Source of the DNA: Lumbricus rubellus | Taxonomy: Eukaryota; Annelida; Clitellata; Crassiclitellata; Lumbricidae | Reading direction: 5' to 3' | Assembly: GCA_945859605.1 (NCBI GenBank) | Contig: OX243815.1 | Span: 42,233,459-42,297,458, forward strand | Length of the DNA: 64,000 bases | Part shown: piece after piece, positions 54,445 through 63,099 of the stretch | How the letters are laid out: each line of letters begins with the position of its first letter | How positions within the stretch are numbered: the first letter of the stretch is position 1 | Notes under the pieces: generated by a model | Databases searched by the model: none | What the model was told of the DNA's origin: nothing | What the model saw: only the letters and a program-made list of their open reading frames with translations | Program-made: the position numbers and the translations under genes

Positions 54445-57400
54445 ATGGATTTAAAGAAAAGTAGTTTAAGAAACATGAACCATGTTGAACACTTGCTCGA
54501 CTCATCGGTTCCTGACATTAAGGTTCCTACGCTTACTCCCACACCTGGTAAATACAAACCAGTAGCGCCTAAGAGAAAATACAAAAATAAGCTTAGATCT
54601 AAATTGAATGATTTTGCGGATTGGTTACTTAGTTATGTGCCTGAACAAGACAATAAAGTCGTTAACGAAAAACTCGAATCGTTGAAGTCAACTGTTTCTA
54701 GGATATTCGATAAAACTAAAATTCGAGAAACGGCGTCGGCTATTAAAGGATTTACCAAGCAATATAGAATAGATGGAATTAATGGAATGGATGCCTCGTC
54801 GTTTCTTAATTTCGTCAGACCGCAGGTAGTACATCTGTTGTCAAACAATCACCAGACAAAGACTAATTTAGTTCTTACTTGTACTATGGAACGAGTAGAT
54901 ATGAAATCTGGAATAGTTACTTCTGAGGATATACCATTCGTTTCCAGGGCAGAAGTTATTTTAGAAGCAACCGACTTGAATGAAATATACAGCAGAAAGA
55001 AGGATAAAATCATGGAGTCTATTGCTAGTTTTCAGATGCAAGGAAGTAATTGGAGATTTAAAGCCGTTGTAAAATTAGATATAAATACGGTAAAATATAC
55101 ACCCTTAAGAGGTAGTTCTTACATTCCACTTCCCAGCTTCTTAGCTAATAAAAAGGCTATTATAAATATGAAAAACGACGACGAAGAATGTTTCAAATGG
55201 TGTATCACTAGAGCTTTGAATCCGGTTGTGAAAAATCCGGAAAAAATAACGAAAGCTTTGACAGAACAATCGAAAAAACTTAATTGGAGTGGCATTGAGT
55301 TTCCAGTTGCTGCTGATGCTAATGTGATAGGTAGGTTCGAGAGAAATAATAATGTTAATGTTAATGTATTCGGTTATGAAAAAGAAGTATACCCGCTTTA
55401 TCTGTCTAAGTGTGAAAGTAGTATTTATGTAGATCTATTGCTTATTTCCAACGGAGAAAGGAAACATTATTGCTGGATCAAGAATTTTAACAGATTGATG
55501 AGATTTCGGACTAATTCGATGTATTATTGTAAAAGGTGTATGAATGGTTTCACAACGACAGGAGCGCTTAAAAACCATAATGAGTACTGCAAACTCCATA
55601 ACGCACAAAAAATAGAAATGCCACCACCAGGAACTATGCTAAGTTTTAAAAATTATAACAATTCTATGAGGGTTCCGTTTATAGTCTACGCAGATTTTGA
55701 GTCTTTTGTAAAACCGATCGATACATGCCAACCAAATCCAGAGTTGTCGTACACTAATAAATATCAAAAGCATACTCCTAGCTCCTTTTGTTACCACATA
55801 AAATGTTTCGACGATAGTGTATATTCTCAAGATCCTGTGACGTTTACGGCTGAAAGCGAAGATGATGATGTTGGTCAAATATTTGTAGATAAACTAGAAG
55901 AGAATATAAAACAAATATATAATCAATTTAAATTCCCTAAGAAGATGATATTTACAGAAGAGGACAAGAAGTGTTTTGATGGAGCTACTATATGTCATAT
56001 CTGTGAAAAAACGTTGGGCGAAGACCGAGTGAGAGATCACTGTCATCTTAGCGGTAAATTTAGAGGGGCTGCTCATAACATTTGTAATGTAAACTATAAA
56101 GTCCCCAAGTTTTTCCCTGTAGTGTTTCATAATCTTTCCGGGTACGATTGTCATCTGTTCATTAAGAAACTGAGAGGTAATAATGGAGAGAAAATTAATT
56201 GCATACCTAATAACGAGGAAAAGTATATATCTTTTAGCAGAGAGGTCGTTGTTGATAAGTTTGTAAATAAAGAGGGAAAAGAGATTACCGTCAAGCGACA
56301 ACTGCGTTTTATCGACAGTTTTAAATTTATGGCTTCTAGTCTTGATGCTTTATCGAGGAACCTAAGCAAAGACCAGTGTAAAAATATTGGGAAACGATAT
56401 ACTGGAAAGAAGCTCGATCTTTTGCTGAGAAAAGGCATATATCCTTATGACTACGTCGATTCATTTACTACCTTTAATGAAACCGAACTACCACCAAAAT
56501 CCGCTTTCTATTCTAAGCTAAATGATTCGAATATTAGCGATGAAGACTACGAGCATGCACAAACGGTATGGAAAGAATTTGGATGTAAAACATTCAGAGA
56601 ATATCACGATTTATACAACGTTTCAGATGTTCTGTTACTTGCCGATGTTTTCGAAAACTTTAGAGATGTGTGTATGAAGAACTATACGCTTGACCCTGCA
56701 TGGTATTTTACATCTCCTGGTTTAGCCTGGGATGCCGCTTTAAAATTGACAGGCGTGAAATTGGAGTTATTGAATGATTATGATATGATTCTGATGCTTA
56801 GGCAAGGGATGAGAGGAGGAGTGAGCACAATATCAAATCGTTACGGGAAAGCGAATAATAAATATATGAGCGATTTCAATAGTAACGAAAATTCTACATT
56901 TATTACTTACCTGGATGCGAATAATCTATATGGATGGGCTATGATCAAAAATTTACCTACTCACGGGTTCAAATGGATGAACGAAGATGAATTAAATAAT
57001 TGGAGAAGTATTCCATGCATATTGGAAGTTGATTTGGAATATCCTAAAGAGTTACACGACCTGCATAACGATTTTCCGTTAGCCCCCGAAAGCATTGAGA
57101 TTAACAAAGTCAAAAAGTTAATTCCAAACTTAAACCATAAAAAGAAGTATGTGCTGCATTACGATAATCTGAAGCTGTATGAGAGCTTGGGTTTGAAAAT
57201 AACAAAAGTGCATAGAGGTGTACTATTCGAAGAAAGTGATTGGTTGAAAAAGTATATCGATTTAAATACAGCTCTTAGAACGAAAGCTACTAATGACTTT
57301 GAGAAAGACTTTTTCAAGTTAATGAATAACAGTGTCTTTGGAAAAACTTGTGAGAACATTGAAAATCGTGTTGATGTAGAGTTAGTGTGTCAAGAGGAGA

Positions 57401-58107
57401 GGGCTATTGAACTAGCCGCTAAACCTAATTATGAGAGATGTACTATTTTCGATGAAAATCTAATAGCCGTTCACATGGAAAAAACTAAATTGTACTATAA
57501 TAAACCTATATATCTTGGCATGTGTATATTAGACTTGAGCAAAACGTTGATGTATGAATTTCATTACAATTACATCAAGGATAAATACGGAAATAGAGCT
57601 AAATTATTATTTACCGATACAGATTCTTTGACATACGAAATTAAAACTGAAGACTTTTACTCAGATATCGCAGGCGATATTAAGACTCGATTCGACACGA
57701 GTGAATACCCGAGAGATCATCCATCTGGTATTGAGGTTGGAGTAAATAAAAAAGTTATTGGAATGTTCAAGGATGAAGCTAGTGGGAAACAGATAAAAGA
57801 ATTTATTGGACTCAGAGCAAAGTTGTATTCTTATAAGATGGCTGCTGGAGATGAGCACAAGAAATGTAAAGGTATTAAGAAGAATGTTGTCCAGAAAACT
57901 ATTACTCACGAAGATTATAAAGACTGCTTATTTACTAAAAAAGAACAACAACGAACGATGAATGTTATTAGATCTTATCATCATGATATTTATACAGAAG
58001 AAATTAATAAAGTTGCATTATCTGCAGATGACGATAAACGGGTAATAATGGAGGATGGAATTCATACTTTGGCATATGGTCACTACTCGTTGAAAACTTT
58101 TAATTAA
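54445..58107 (+). CDS. POLB: Protein-primed family B DNA polymerase (Polinton PolB)
   Basis: 1220 residues, the largest gene. N-terminal 1-350 is unassigned (terminal-protein-type region by analogy). Residues 362-382 form a C2H2-like finger (CKRCMNGFTTTGALKNHNEY). Exo I is FIVYADFESF (D417, E419). An endonuclease VII-like/HNH cluster (CHIC at 517-520, VRDHCHLSGKFRGAAHNICN) interrupts the exonuclease, followed by Exo II FHNLSGYDCHLF (D568). Polymerase motif A is YLDANNLYGWAM (D824), motif B KLMNNSVFGKTC (K958) and motif C FTDTDSL (D1058, D1060). All catalytic acidic residues are present. It would replicate the linear element by protein priming at the TIRs. Confidence 0.97.
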   Translation: MDLKKSSLRNMNHVEHLLDSSVPDIKVPTLTPTPGKYKPVAPKRKYKNKLRSKLNDFADWLLSYVPEQDNKVVNEKLESLKSTVSRIFDKTKIRETASAIKGFTKQYRIDGINGMDASSFLNFVRPQVVHLLSNNHQTKTNLVLTCTMERVDMKSGIVTSEDIPFVSRAEVILEATDLNEIYSRKKDKIMESIASFQMQGSNWRFKAVVKLDINTVKYTPLRGSSYIPLPSFLANKKAIINMKNDDEECFKWCITRALNPVVKNPEKITKALTEQSKKLNWSGIEFPVAADANVIGRFERNNNVNVNVFGYEKEVYPLYLSKCESSIYVDLLLISNGERKHYCWIKNFNRLMRFRTNSMYYCKRCMNGFTTTGALKNHNEYCKLHNAQKIEMPPPGTMLSFKNYNNSMRVPFIVYADFESFVKPIDTCQPNPELSYTNKYQKHTPSSFCYHIKCFDDSVYSQDPVTFTAESEDDDVGQIFVDKLEENIKQIYNQFKFPKKMIFTEEDKKCFDGATICHICEKTLGEDRVRDHCHLSGKFRGAAHNICNVNYKVPKFFPVVFHNLSGYDCHLFIKKLRGNNGEKINCIPNNEEKYISFSREVVVDKFVNKEGKEITVKRQLRFIDSFKFMASSLDALSRNLSKDQCKNIGKRYTGKKLDLLLRKGIYPYDYVDSFTTFNETELPPKSAFYSKLNDSNISDEDYEHAQTVWKEFGCKTFREYHDLYNVSDVLLLADVFENFRDVCMKNYTLDPAWYFTSPGLAWDAALKLTGVKLELLNDYDMILMLRQGMRGGVSTISNRYGKANNKYMSDFNSNENSTFITYLDANNLYGWAMIKNLPTHGFKWMNEDELNNWRSIPCILEVDLEYPKELHDLHNDFPLAPESIEINKVKKLIPNLNHKKKYVLHYDNLKLYESLGLKITKVHRGVLFEESDWLKKYIDLNTALRTKATNDFEKDFFKLMNNSVFGKTCENIENRVDVELVCQEERAIELAAKPNYERCTIFDENLIAVHMEKTKLYYNKPIYLGMCILDLSKTLMYEFHYNYIKDKYGNRAKLLFTDTDSLTYEIKTEDFYSDIAGDIKTRFDTSEYPRDHPSGIEVGVNKKVIGMFKDEASGKQIKEFIGLRAKLYSYKMAAGDEHKKCKGIKKNVVQKTITHEDYKDCLFTKKEQQRTMNVIRSYHHDIYTEEINKVALSADDDKRVIMEDGIHTLAYGHYSLKTFN

Positions 58108-58123
58108 TGTTTATATTAAATAA

Positions 58124-58546
58124 ATGAGCGTCAAACAAATCGATGTTTGTGGAGTAGTGCTACCGAATCATCCGTTAACGAATTTTGAATTATTGGATGC
58201 CGCGAAGAAGCTGAATATTCCGAATTTTAGAGGCGTTTTCGTGCGAGACGAGCTGCCGAATAAACCTAGACGGATTGAATGTGGGATATTGAATCTAGAC
58301 GATTCTAAAGGAACCGGTCAGCATTGGTGCGCTTTCTTAAAGAGTGGTAATGAGAAAATATATTTCGATAGTTACGGCCTTCCTCCCCCTCTGGAACTGA
58401 TAAAGTATTTACGCCGTCCAGTGTTATATAACAGTGGGCGAATACAACCCGATAACGAAGTATTTTGTGGTCATTTGTGTCTGTATGTGACGAATATGGT
58501 GGGTGATGGAATGAATTTCCAAGAAGTTATAAACGGCTTGCATTAA
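58124..58546 (+). CDS. PRO: Adenain-like cysteine protease (C5/Ulp1-type maturation protease)
   Basis: 140 residues. Catalytic His in GTGQHWCAF (H67), Asp in YFDSYGLPPP (D82), oxyanion Gln in RIQPDNEVFCG (Q108) and nucleophile Cys in FCGHLCLYV (C115) appear in the order and spacing of adenovirus proteases. It is compact, as usual for Polintons. Role: maturation cleavage of virion proteins; candidate sites are in the 212- and 117-residue proteins. It follows PolB by 16 nt and precedes the first fibre gene. Its stop codon lies in a leader segment that is duplicated before the second fibre gene. Confidence 0.94.
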   Translation: MSVKQIDVCGVVLPNHPLTNFELLDAAKKLNIPNFRGVFVRDELPNKPRRIECGILNLDDSKGTGQHWCAFLKSGNEKIYFDSYGLPPPLELIKYLRRPVLYNSGRIQPDNEVFCGHLCLYVTNMVGDGMNFQEVINGLH

Positions 58547-58575
58547 AAATTATTATATATAAATATATATATAAA

Positions 58576-59703
58576 ATGCCTGTCGATAAATTCGGTCACA
58601 CCGCTGCTGGAGGAACATCACGAAGAGTAATCGCTGGAGGTGTAACTCTTAGTCAAATAAATGCTAATTTTCTTCGATTGGATGGGACAAATCTGCCGAC
58701 TGGAAATCTAAATATGAATGGATGTGTGATAAAAGGTCTCCCAGTAACGAATACTTCGACTGCCGGAATGGATGAAGCTTTAAGTAGGGGGCAAGCCATA
58801 GATTTCATAACGAATCACAACGATTCTCCGTCCAACGATAATCATTTAACGAATAAGAAATACGTTGATGCTTCGAAAGTGTCTAAAACTGGTGATACAA
58901 TGACTGGCGACTTGTTCTTAAACGTTGGCTCCGATCGTCTGCGTTCAATGGGTTGTAAGGACTTGAGAGGAGAAAATAAAGAATTCACTATTTTCTTAGG
59001 TAGTATACGAAATAAACTACAATGTTCGTTAAACAATCCTATTACATTACAATCGATGGATGGATTTCTATGCAAAATAGGCGTAGAAAATGTAATGAGA
59101 ATCGGCAGAGCGCCTAACGATCGAAAAATCGACGTTTATCAAAATATTCTAATGAATAGTAATAATATCAACGATTTAAGCGATCCTCTTTCAGCTCAAG
59201 ATGCCGCTACAAAGAATTACGTCGATAAATCTCTGAAAAAGTGTCGTGTTGGGTATATTCCTCCCTTGGAAGCTGATGTAAGTGTGACAGGGTTCGTTGC
59301 TAGCGCTGGTTCTTGTTCTTCCGGAAGCAAAGCCTACCATGCTTTCACTAATCTCACTGACGATGTTAACGCAGCTTGGGTTTCGAATGACGATGTTAAC
59401 GCAGCTTGGGTTTCGGGTGAAGATGAAACTGTTTGGTTACAAATTAAATGTCCTGAGCCAGTTAAAATTTGGAGAATTGCGTTGAAAACAGTAAATGTAT
59501 CTGAATGGGGTTTCGCCGTTAGCAATGATGGAGAAATGTTTGTACACTTACATAAATCTTCGACTCCTTCAGAGGCTGTTCCGACATTTTTTAATATTTC
59601 TACTACGAATGCGTATCAATATTACAGTGTTAAAGTACTGGCAAAGGATAATGATCTTCCACGAGGGATTCAGGTAATGCAATTATATGTATACGATGAC
59701 TAA
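58576..59703 (+). CDS. Fibre-like protein 1 with discoidin (F5/8C)-like head
   Basis: 375 residues. Residues 1-220 form a phage-tail-fibre-like shaft with GNLNMNGCVIKGLP, KYVDASKVSKTGDTMTGDL and DPLSAQDAATKNYVD (the typical xDAATKxYVD collar repeat). Residues 225-375 (GFVASAGSCSSGSKAYHAFT, then VWLQIKCPEPVKIWRIAL, then WGFAVSNDGEMFVHLH) resemble a discoidin/F5-8C galactose-binding fold, so a glycan-binding head is inferred. A 30-nt in-frame tandem duplication (59359-59418, DDVNAAWVS repeated) lies in the head. Paralogous with the next gene, sharing a 138-nt identical block. Confidence 0.75.
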   Translation: MPVDKFGHTAAGGTSRRVIAGGVTLSQINANFLRLDGTNLPTGNLNMNGCVIKGLPVTNTSTAGMDEALSRGQAIDFITNHNDSPSNDNHLTNKKYVDASKVSKTGDTMTGDLFLNVGSDRLRSMGCKDLRGENKEFTIFLGSIRNKLQCSLNNPITLQSMDGFLCKIGVENVMRIGRAPNDRKIDVYQNILMNSNNINDLSDPLSAQDAATKNYVDKSLKKCRVGYIPPLEADVSVTGFVASAGSCSSGSKAYHAFTNLTDDVNAAWVSNDDVNAAWVSGEDETVWLQIKCPEPVKIWRIALKTVNVSEWGFAVSNDGEMFVHLHKSSTPSEAVPTFFNISTTNAYQYYSVKVLAKDNDLPRGIQVMQLYVYDD

Positions 59704-59730
59704 TTTGCATTAAAAATTATTATATATAAT

Positions 59731-60804
59731 ATGCCCGTCGATAAATTCGGCCACACCGATGTTGGTTCATCACAAAGAGTAATCGCTGGAGGTGTCACTC
59801 TTAGTCAAGTAAATGCTAGTTTTCTTCGATTGGATGGAGCAAACATCGCGACTGGAAATCTAAAAATGGGTGGTCACAAAATTAAAGGACTGCCCACAAC
59901 GAAGCCTTTGACAGCAGGAATGGATGAGGCCTTAAGTTGGGGTCAAGCCATTGATTTGATAACGAATCACGACGATTCTCCGTCCAACGATAATCATTTG
60001 ACGAATAAGAAATACGTTGATGAACAAGTTACATTGAAGGTGTCTAAAACTGGTGATACCATGACTGGTGATCTAATCTTAAACGTTGGCACCGATCGTC
60101 TGCGTTCAATGGGTTGTAAGGACTTGAGAGGAGAAAATAAAGAATTCACTATTTTCTTAGGTAGTATACGAAATAAACTACAATGTTCGTTAAACAATCC
60201 TATTACATTACAATCGATGGATGGATTTCGTTTTAGAATAAACAATGAAATCATGTTAGAGATGGTTAAGTCACTCGATGGCACTCCTCCGTCTAAAATA
60301 AATGTGTATAAGTCCATCTTTATGCATGATGCTTACATTACAGGACTACACGAACCCAACAACGCCAGCGATGCAGCTACGAAGCAGTATGTAGATTCTA
60401 TCTCAATCGGTCCCGCGCTTAGCATTCATTCTTTAGCTTGGCAATTCTTAATCGCTAAAACTCACACAAGAGTTACTTTCGATAGTGTAAGATTCAAAAC
60501 CGATGGTGTTATAAGTGCGGGAATGACCCGTTTCACTCCCGGTAAAGCCGGATACTATTTCGTTTCGACGTACATAGAATTTGGTCACAGTAGTACCGCT
60601 CCTGGTAACGTCTACCTGTATAGAAATGGGGCGAATTACATGCAAATTGCGGGCGGAGGGGGAACGGGAGCTGCGTTTAACAATTCAACCGGTAGTTGCA
60701 TAATTTTCGTAACCAATACCGATTTTCTCGAGATATTCGCTTATTCGCACATCGCACTAAATATATTAGCTAGAGACTTTTCGGCAGTATTCTTACGACC
60801 TTAA
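59731..60804 (+). CDS. Fibre-like protein 2 with C1q/TNF-like head
   Basis: 357 residues. Residues 1-220 parallel fibre 1 (PVDKFGHTDVG, VIAGGVTLSQVNASFLRLDG, GLHEPNNASDAATKQYVD). The C-terminus 230-357 (VTFDSVRFKTDG, FTPGKAGYYFVSTYIEFG, VYLYRNGAN, TDFLEIFAY, FSAVFLRP) matches the C1q/TNF-like jelly roll, a trimeric ligand-binding head. The leader TTGCATTAAAAATTATTATA precedes both fibre genes, so the duplication included the promoter-like segment. Last gene before the right TIR; receptor binding is inferred. Confidence 0.75.
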   Translation: MPVDKFGHTDVGSSQRVIAGGVTLSQVNASFLRLDGANIATGNLKMGGHKIKGLPTTKPLTAGMDEALSWGQAIDLITNHDDSPSNDNHLTNKKYVDEQVTLKVSKTGDTMTGDLILNVGTDRLRSMGCKDLRGENKEFTIFLGSIRNKLQCSLNNPITLQSMDGFRFRINNEIMLEMVKSLDGTPPSKINVYKSIFMHDAYITGLHEPNNASDAATKQYVDSISIGPALSIHSLAWQFLIAKTHTRVTFDSVRFKTDGVISAGMTRFTPGKAGYYFVSTYIEFGHSSTAPGNVYLYRNGANYMQIAGGGGTGAAFNNSTGSCIIFVTNTDFLEIFAYSHIALNILARDFSAVFLRP

Positions 60805-60818
60805 TTTCCTTGCTGATC

Positions 60819-61147
60819 GAAATAATAAAAGACTTCCAAAGGGCGGTGACCAATCCTCTCCCTCGCCGTCTCATCATCCACTGACCGTGTACTATGAGTC
60901 GGCTTGTGGAACAGAAATCTCGTAACAAATTTCTGCCCCGGCGGGGAATTGAACCCCCGACCTCTTGGTCGACAGTCCATCGCGCTATCCACTGTACTCC
61001 CGAGCACCCCCCTCAGGAAATAATAAAAGACATCCAGAAAATTAAAAAGACATCTAATTTCCACTCCAGCGCGCTATCCACTGTACTACCGAGCACCCCC
61101 CTCAGGAAATAATAAAAGACATCCAGAAAATTAAAAAGACTACTACT
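60819..61147 (-). repeat. Polinton right terminal inverted repeat
   Basis: The reverse complement repeats the left TIR, including the 89-bp internal duplication and one full tRNA-like module, and ends GACTACTACT. It starts 15 bp after the fibre 2 stop codon. Confidence 0.93.
60934..61006 (-). ncRNA. tRNA-Asp-like (GTC) module inside the right TIR
   Basis: 73-nt counterpart of 46122-46194 with a few substitutions (e.g. GCGCGATGG for GCGCGCTGG, CGGGAGTACAG for CGGTAGTACAG). B-box GGTTCAATTCC is intact; the A-box differs by one base (GAGTACAGTGG). The substitutions are not compensatory for the stems, which argues against tRNA function. Confidence 0.62.
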
Positions 61148-61153
61148 AAGAAC
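61148..61153. repeat. Right target-site duplication of the Polinton
   Basis: AAGAAC directly after the element end, identical to 45975-45980. Confidence 0.95.
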
Positions 61154-61220
61154 GCGCCATTTCTGGACCCATTTAAAACACAGCTCAAGCCTATCGCTGT
61201 AAACAATCGGCCAATCGCAT
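61154..61220 (+). pseudogene. LINE RT C-terminus remnant, right part of the Polinton target
   Basis: GCG CCA TTT CTG GAC CCA continues, in the same frame, the reading frame that ends at 45980, and reaches a TGA at 61218-61220. The motif APFLDPFKTQLK is typical of the last residues of LINE RTs. Confidence 0.68.
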
Positions 61221-62035
61221 GATTGCCATTGACTTCTTAAACTCTTGTGCAGTATAATTGGACATAAAACATTAAATAATAATGTTTACATCGGTGTAAT
61301 ATTATTGGTAATAAGAGGCGCAGATAAAATCACAAGTTGAACGAAATTACTAAAATATTAGCGTCAAATAAGGTGCTCGGTCACATCACAGTGCATAGGC
61401 ATTTGGGGCCAGAATCTACTCAAGATAATGAGTCAAATGGCAAGAAACAGTATGCAATACAACATGAGAAACAATCGCAATAATCATTATTGGTTTAGTT
61501 CTTTTTTTGTTGGTCGCCTAAAAACACGAACTGAATTATAGTCAATAACGTGCAGCGCTTTTTTAAAAGCCGAGGCTTATCTGTTTCTGACTGAGTAGCT
61601 TTTATCATTCCTGCTTTTCAATTTTCATATCGAGTGTGCTTCTCCCAAGGGATTGTTACAGGACGCTGTGGTTTCAATTCACAATCAATAATTAATTGAA
61701 TTATTCATCTCTTGTGCGATATAGACTTCAGTATAATAAAACAGATTAGATTATCATCATCATTCATCGCCTACTCCACCAATGGGAGCGCTGCACAATG
61801 AGTTTATTAATTTTTTCAAAGTGTCCGATTCCCAGCCACAGTGATGGCCATGTCCAACCCTTAGACTAGATTAGATTAGACCTAATTAGATAAGGGTAGA
61901 TGTGATTGGATTGGGTTGAACTGGGTTAAGGTTGAAGGTTTTAGTTTCACTGGGTTGGGCAGAGATGGAATGAATGCAGTGGTCGATGAAGAGAAAGAAA
62001 TTTAATGCCATAGATGGATGGATTTTAAAAAATCG
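61221..62035. other. Non-coding stretch, no gene seen
   Basis: AT-rich, with a TTAGATTAGA-type short array near 61867-61890. A 26-bp segment at 61974-61999 (ATGCAGTGGTCGATGAAGAG, then AAAGAA) recurs exactly at 62706-62731. Confidence 0.5.
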
Positions 62036-62039
62036 ATAT

Positions 62040-62222
62040 TTATAAATGAACGGACGGATGCATGAATGGGTGGATGGGTGCGTAGGAGGATAGGTAGGTG
62101 GTGGATGGATGGAAGGAAGAAAGGATGAATGGATGAATGGATTGATTGATGGATGGATGGATGGATGGATGGGCGGATCAATGGGTGTGTGGGTTGGTAG
62201 GTGGGTGGATGGAAGGGTTGAT
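62040..62222. repeat. (GGAT)n-type microsatellite
   Basis: ATGGATGGATGG core at 62150-62172 with degenerate flanks. Confidence 0.9.
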
Positions 62223-62484
62223 GAAAACCCTCGCTGCTTGTACATAATAGTCGTGCATAGTTATACAGATTGATAGGCAGACCAAACAGGACAGGCTTAT
62301 CGACTGGCGACACGGTGGATAACAAAGATCCAAGCGCAACAAAAATGGGTTTAACTGTTGTCAAGCACAAGAAATGAGTGAGTGACATGTCTGGTTATTT
62401 ACGTCTGACGGGGAGTGGGGTGGGGGCAAAAGAGGAGAGCTTGCCACTCCACTGGATTGGCTTAAATTGCATCGGCAGATCAAC

Positions 62485-62485
<1 letters not shown>

Positions 62486-62524
<39 letters not shown>

Positions 62525-62526
62525 GA
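62486..62526. repeat. (GTCT)n microsatellite
   Basis: Ten uninterrupted GTCT units. Confidence 0.95.
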
Positions 62527-62679
62527 GGACCTTGGCAAACGAAAGTATAAACCACTCAACCGCTGCAACCGTACACGTGTAGCAGCAGCAGCAGCATCTG
62601 TATAGCCGCATCCATTGGCATCGTTTGGTATCGGCTGCATGGTGGCCGTTCACGATCGAGGAATGCAAATTCAATTGCT

Positions 62680-62800
62680 CAAGATATATATACATGTATA
62701 TATATATGCAGTGGTCGATGAAGAGAAAGAACTCATATATATATATATATTATATATATATATATTTAGCTGATCTGAATATATAAAAAATATATAGATC
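62680..62800. repeat. (TA)n-rich segment with embedded 26-bp repeat
   Basis: TATATATA tracts around the second copy of the 26-bp sequence (62706-62731). Confidence 0.85.
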
Positions 62801-63099
62801 TATTATATTCAGTATATTCGGGAACGGACAACGCGTTTGGACGGGTACACGATGGTCCGATAGCTAAGCTTATATAACCAAATACATCTTGCAAGGTGTC
62901 TCTGTCTGTAGCTTTCGTTTCCTGGCCATCTTTTCTCGCATCATCACTTGGTCTGTGTGTATGTCTTTTGTGTGTCTAAACGTATATGTGTATGTATGTG
63001 TGTGTATGTCTTTTGTGTGTCTAAACGTATCTGTGTTCCGCTTCACATAATTATGACCTCGCTCTGGTATTGTTGGTGTTACGGTTGACAGATTTCTAA

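Larger units (their letters stand above)
45981..61147. mobile_element. Complete Polinton/Maverick (adintovirus-like) element
   Basis: 15,167 bp with inverted ends beginning AGTAGTAGTC, a 6-bp direct duplication outside, and the Polinton hallmark genes: rve integrase, protein-primed PolB, FtsK/HerA-type ATPase and adenain-like protease, plus capsid genes. All reading frames are open, so the copy is young or still functional. Gene order from the left is integrase and PLA2 (minus), then ten genes from ATPase to protease and two fibre genes (plus). Genes are packed with gaps of 15-115 bp and no introns, unlike the host gene. The two end copies of the TIR are about 95 percent alike by eye. The gene set suggests it can form virions; that is inference from family knowledge. 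Confidence 0.97.
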
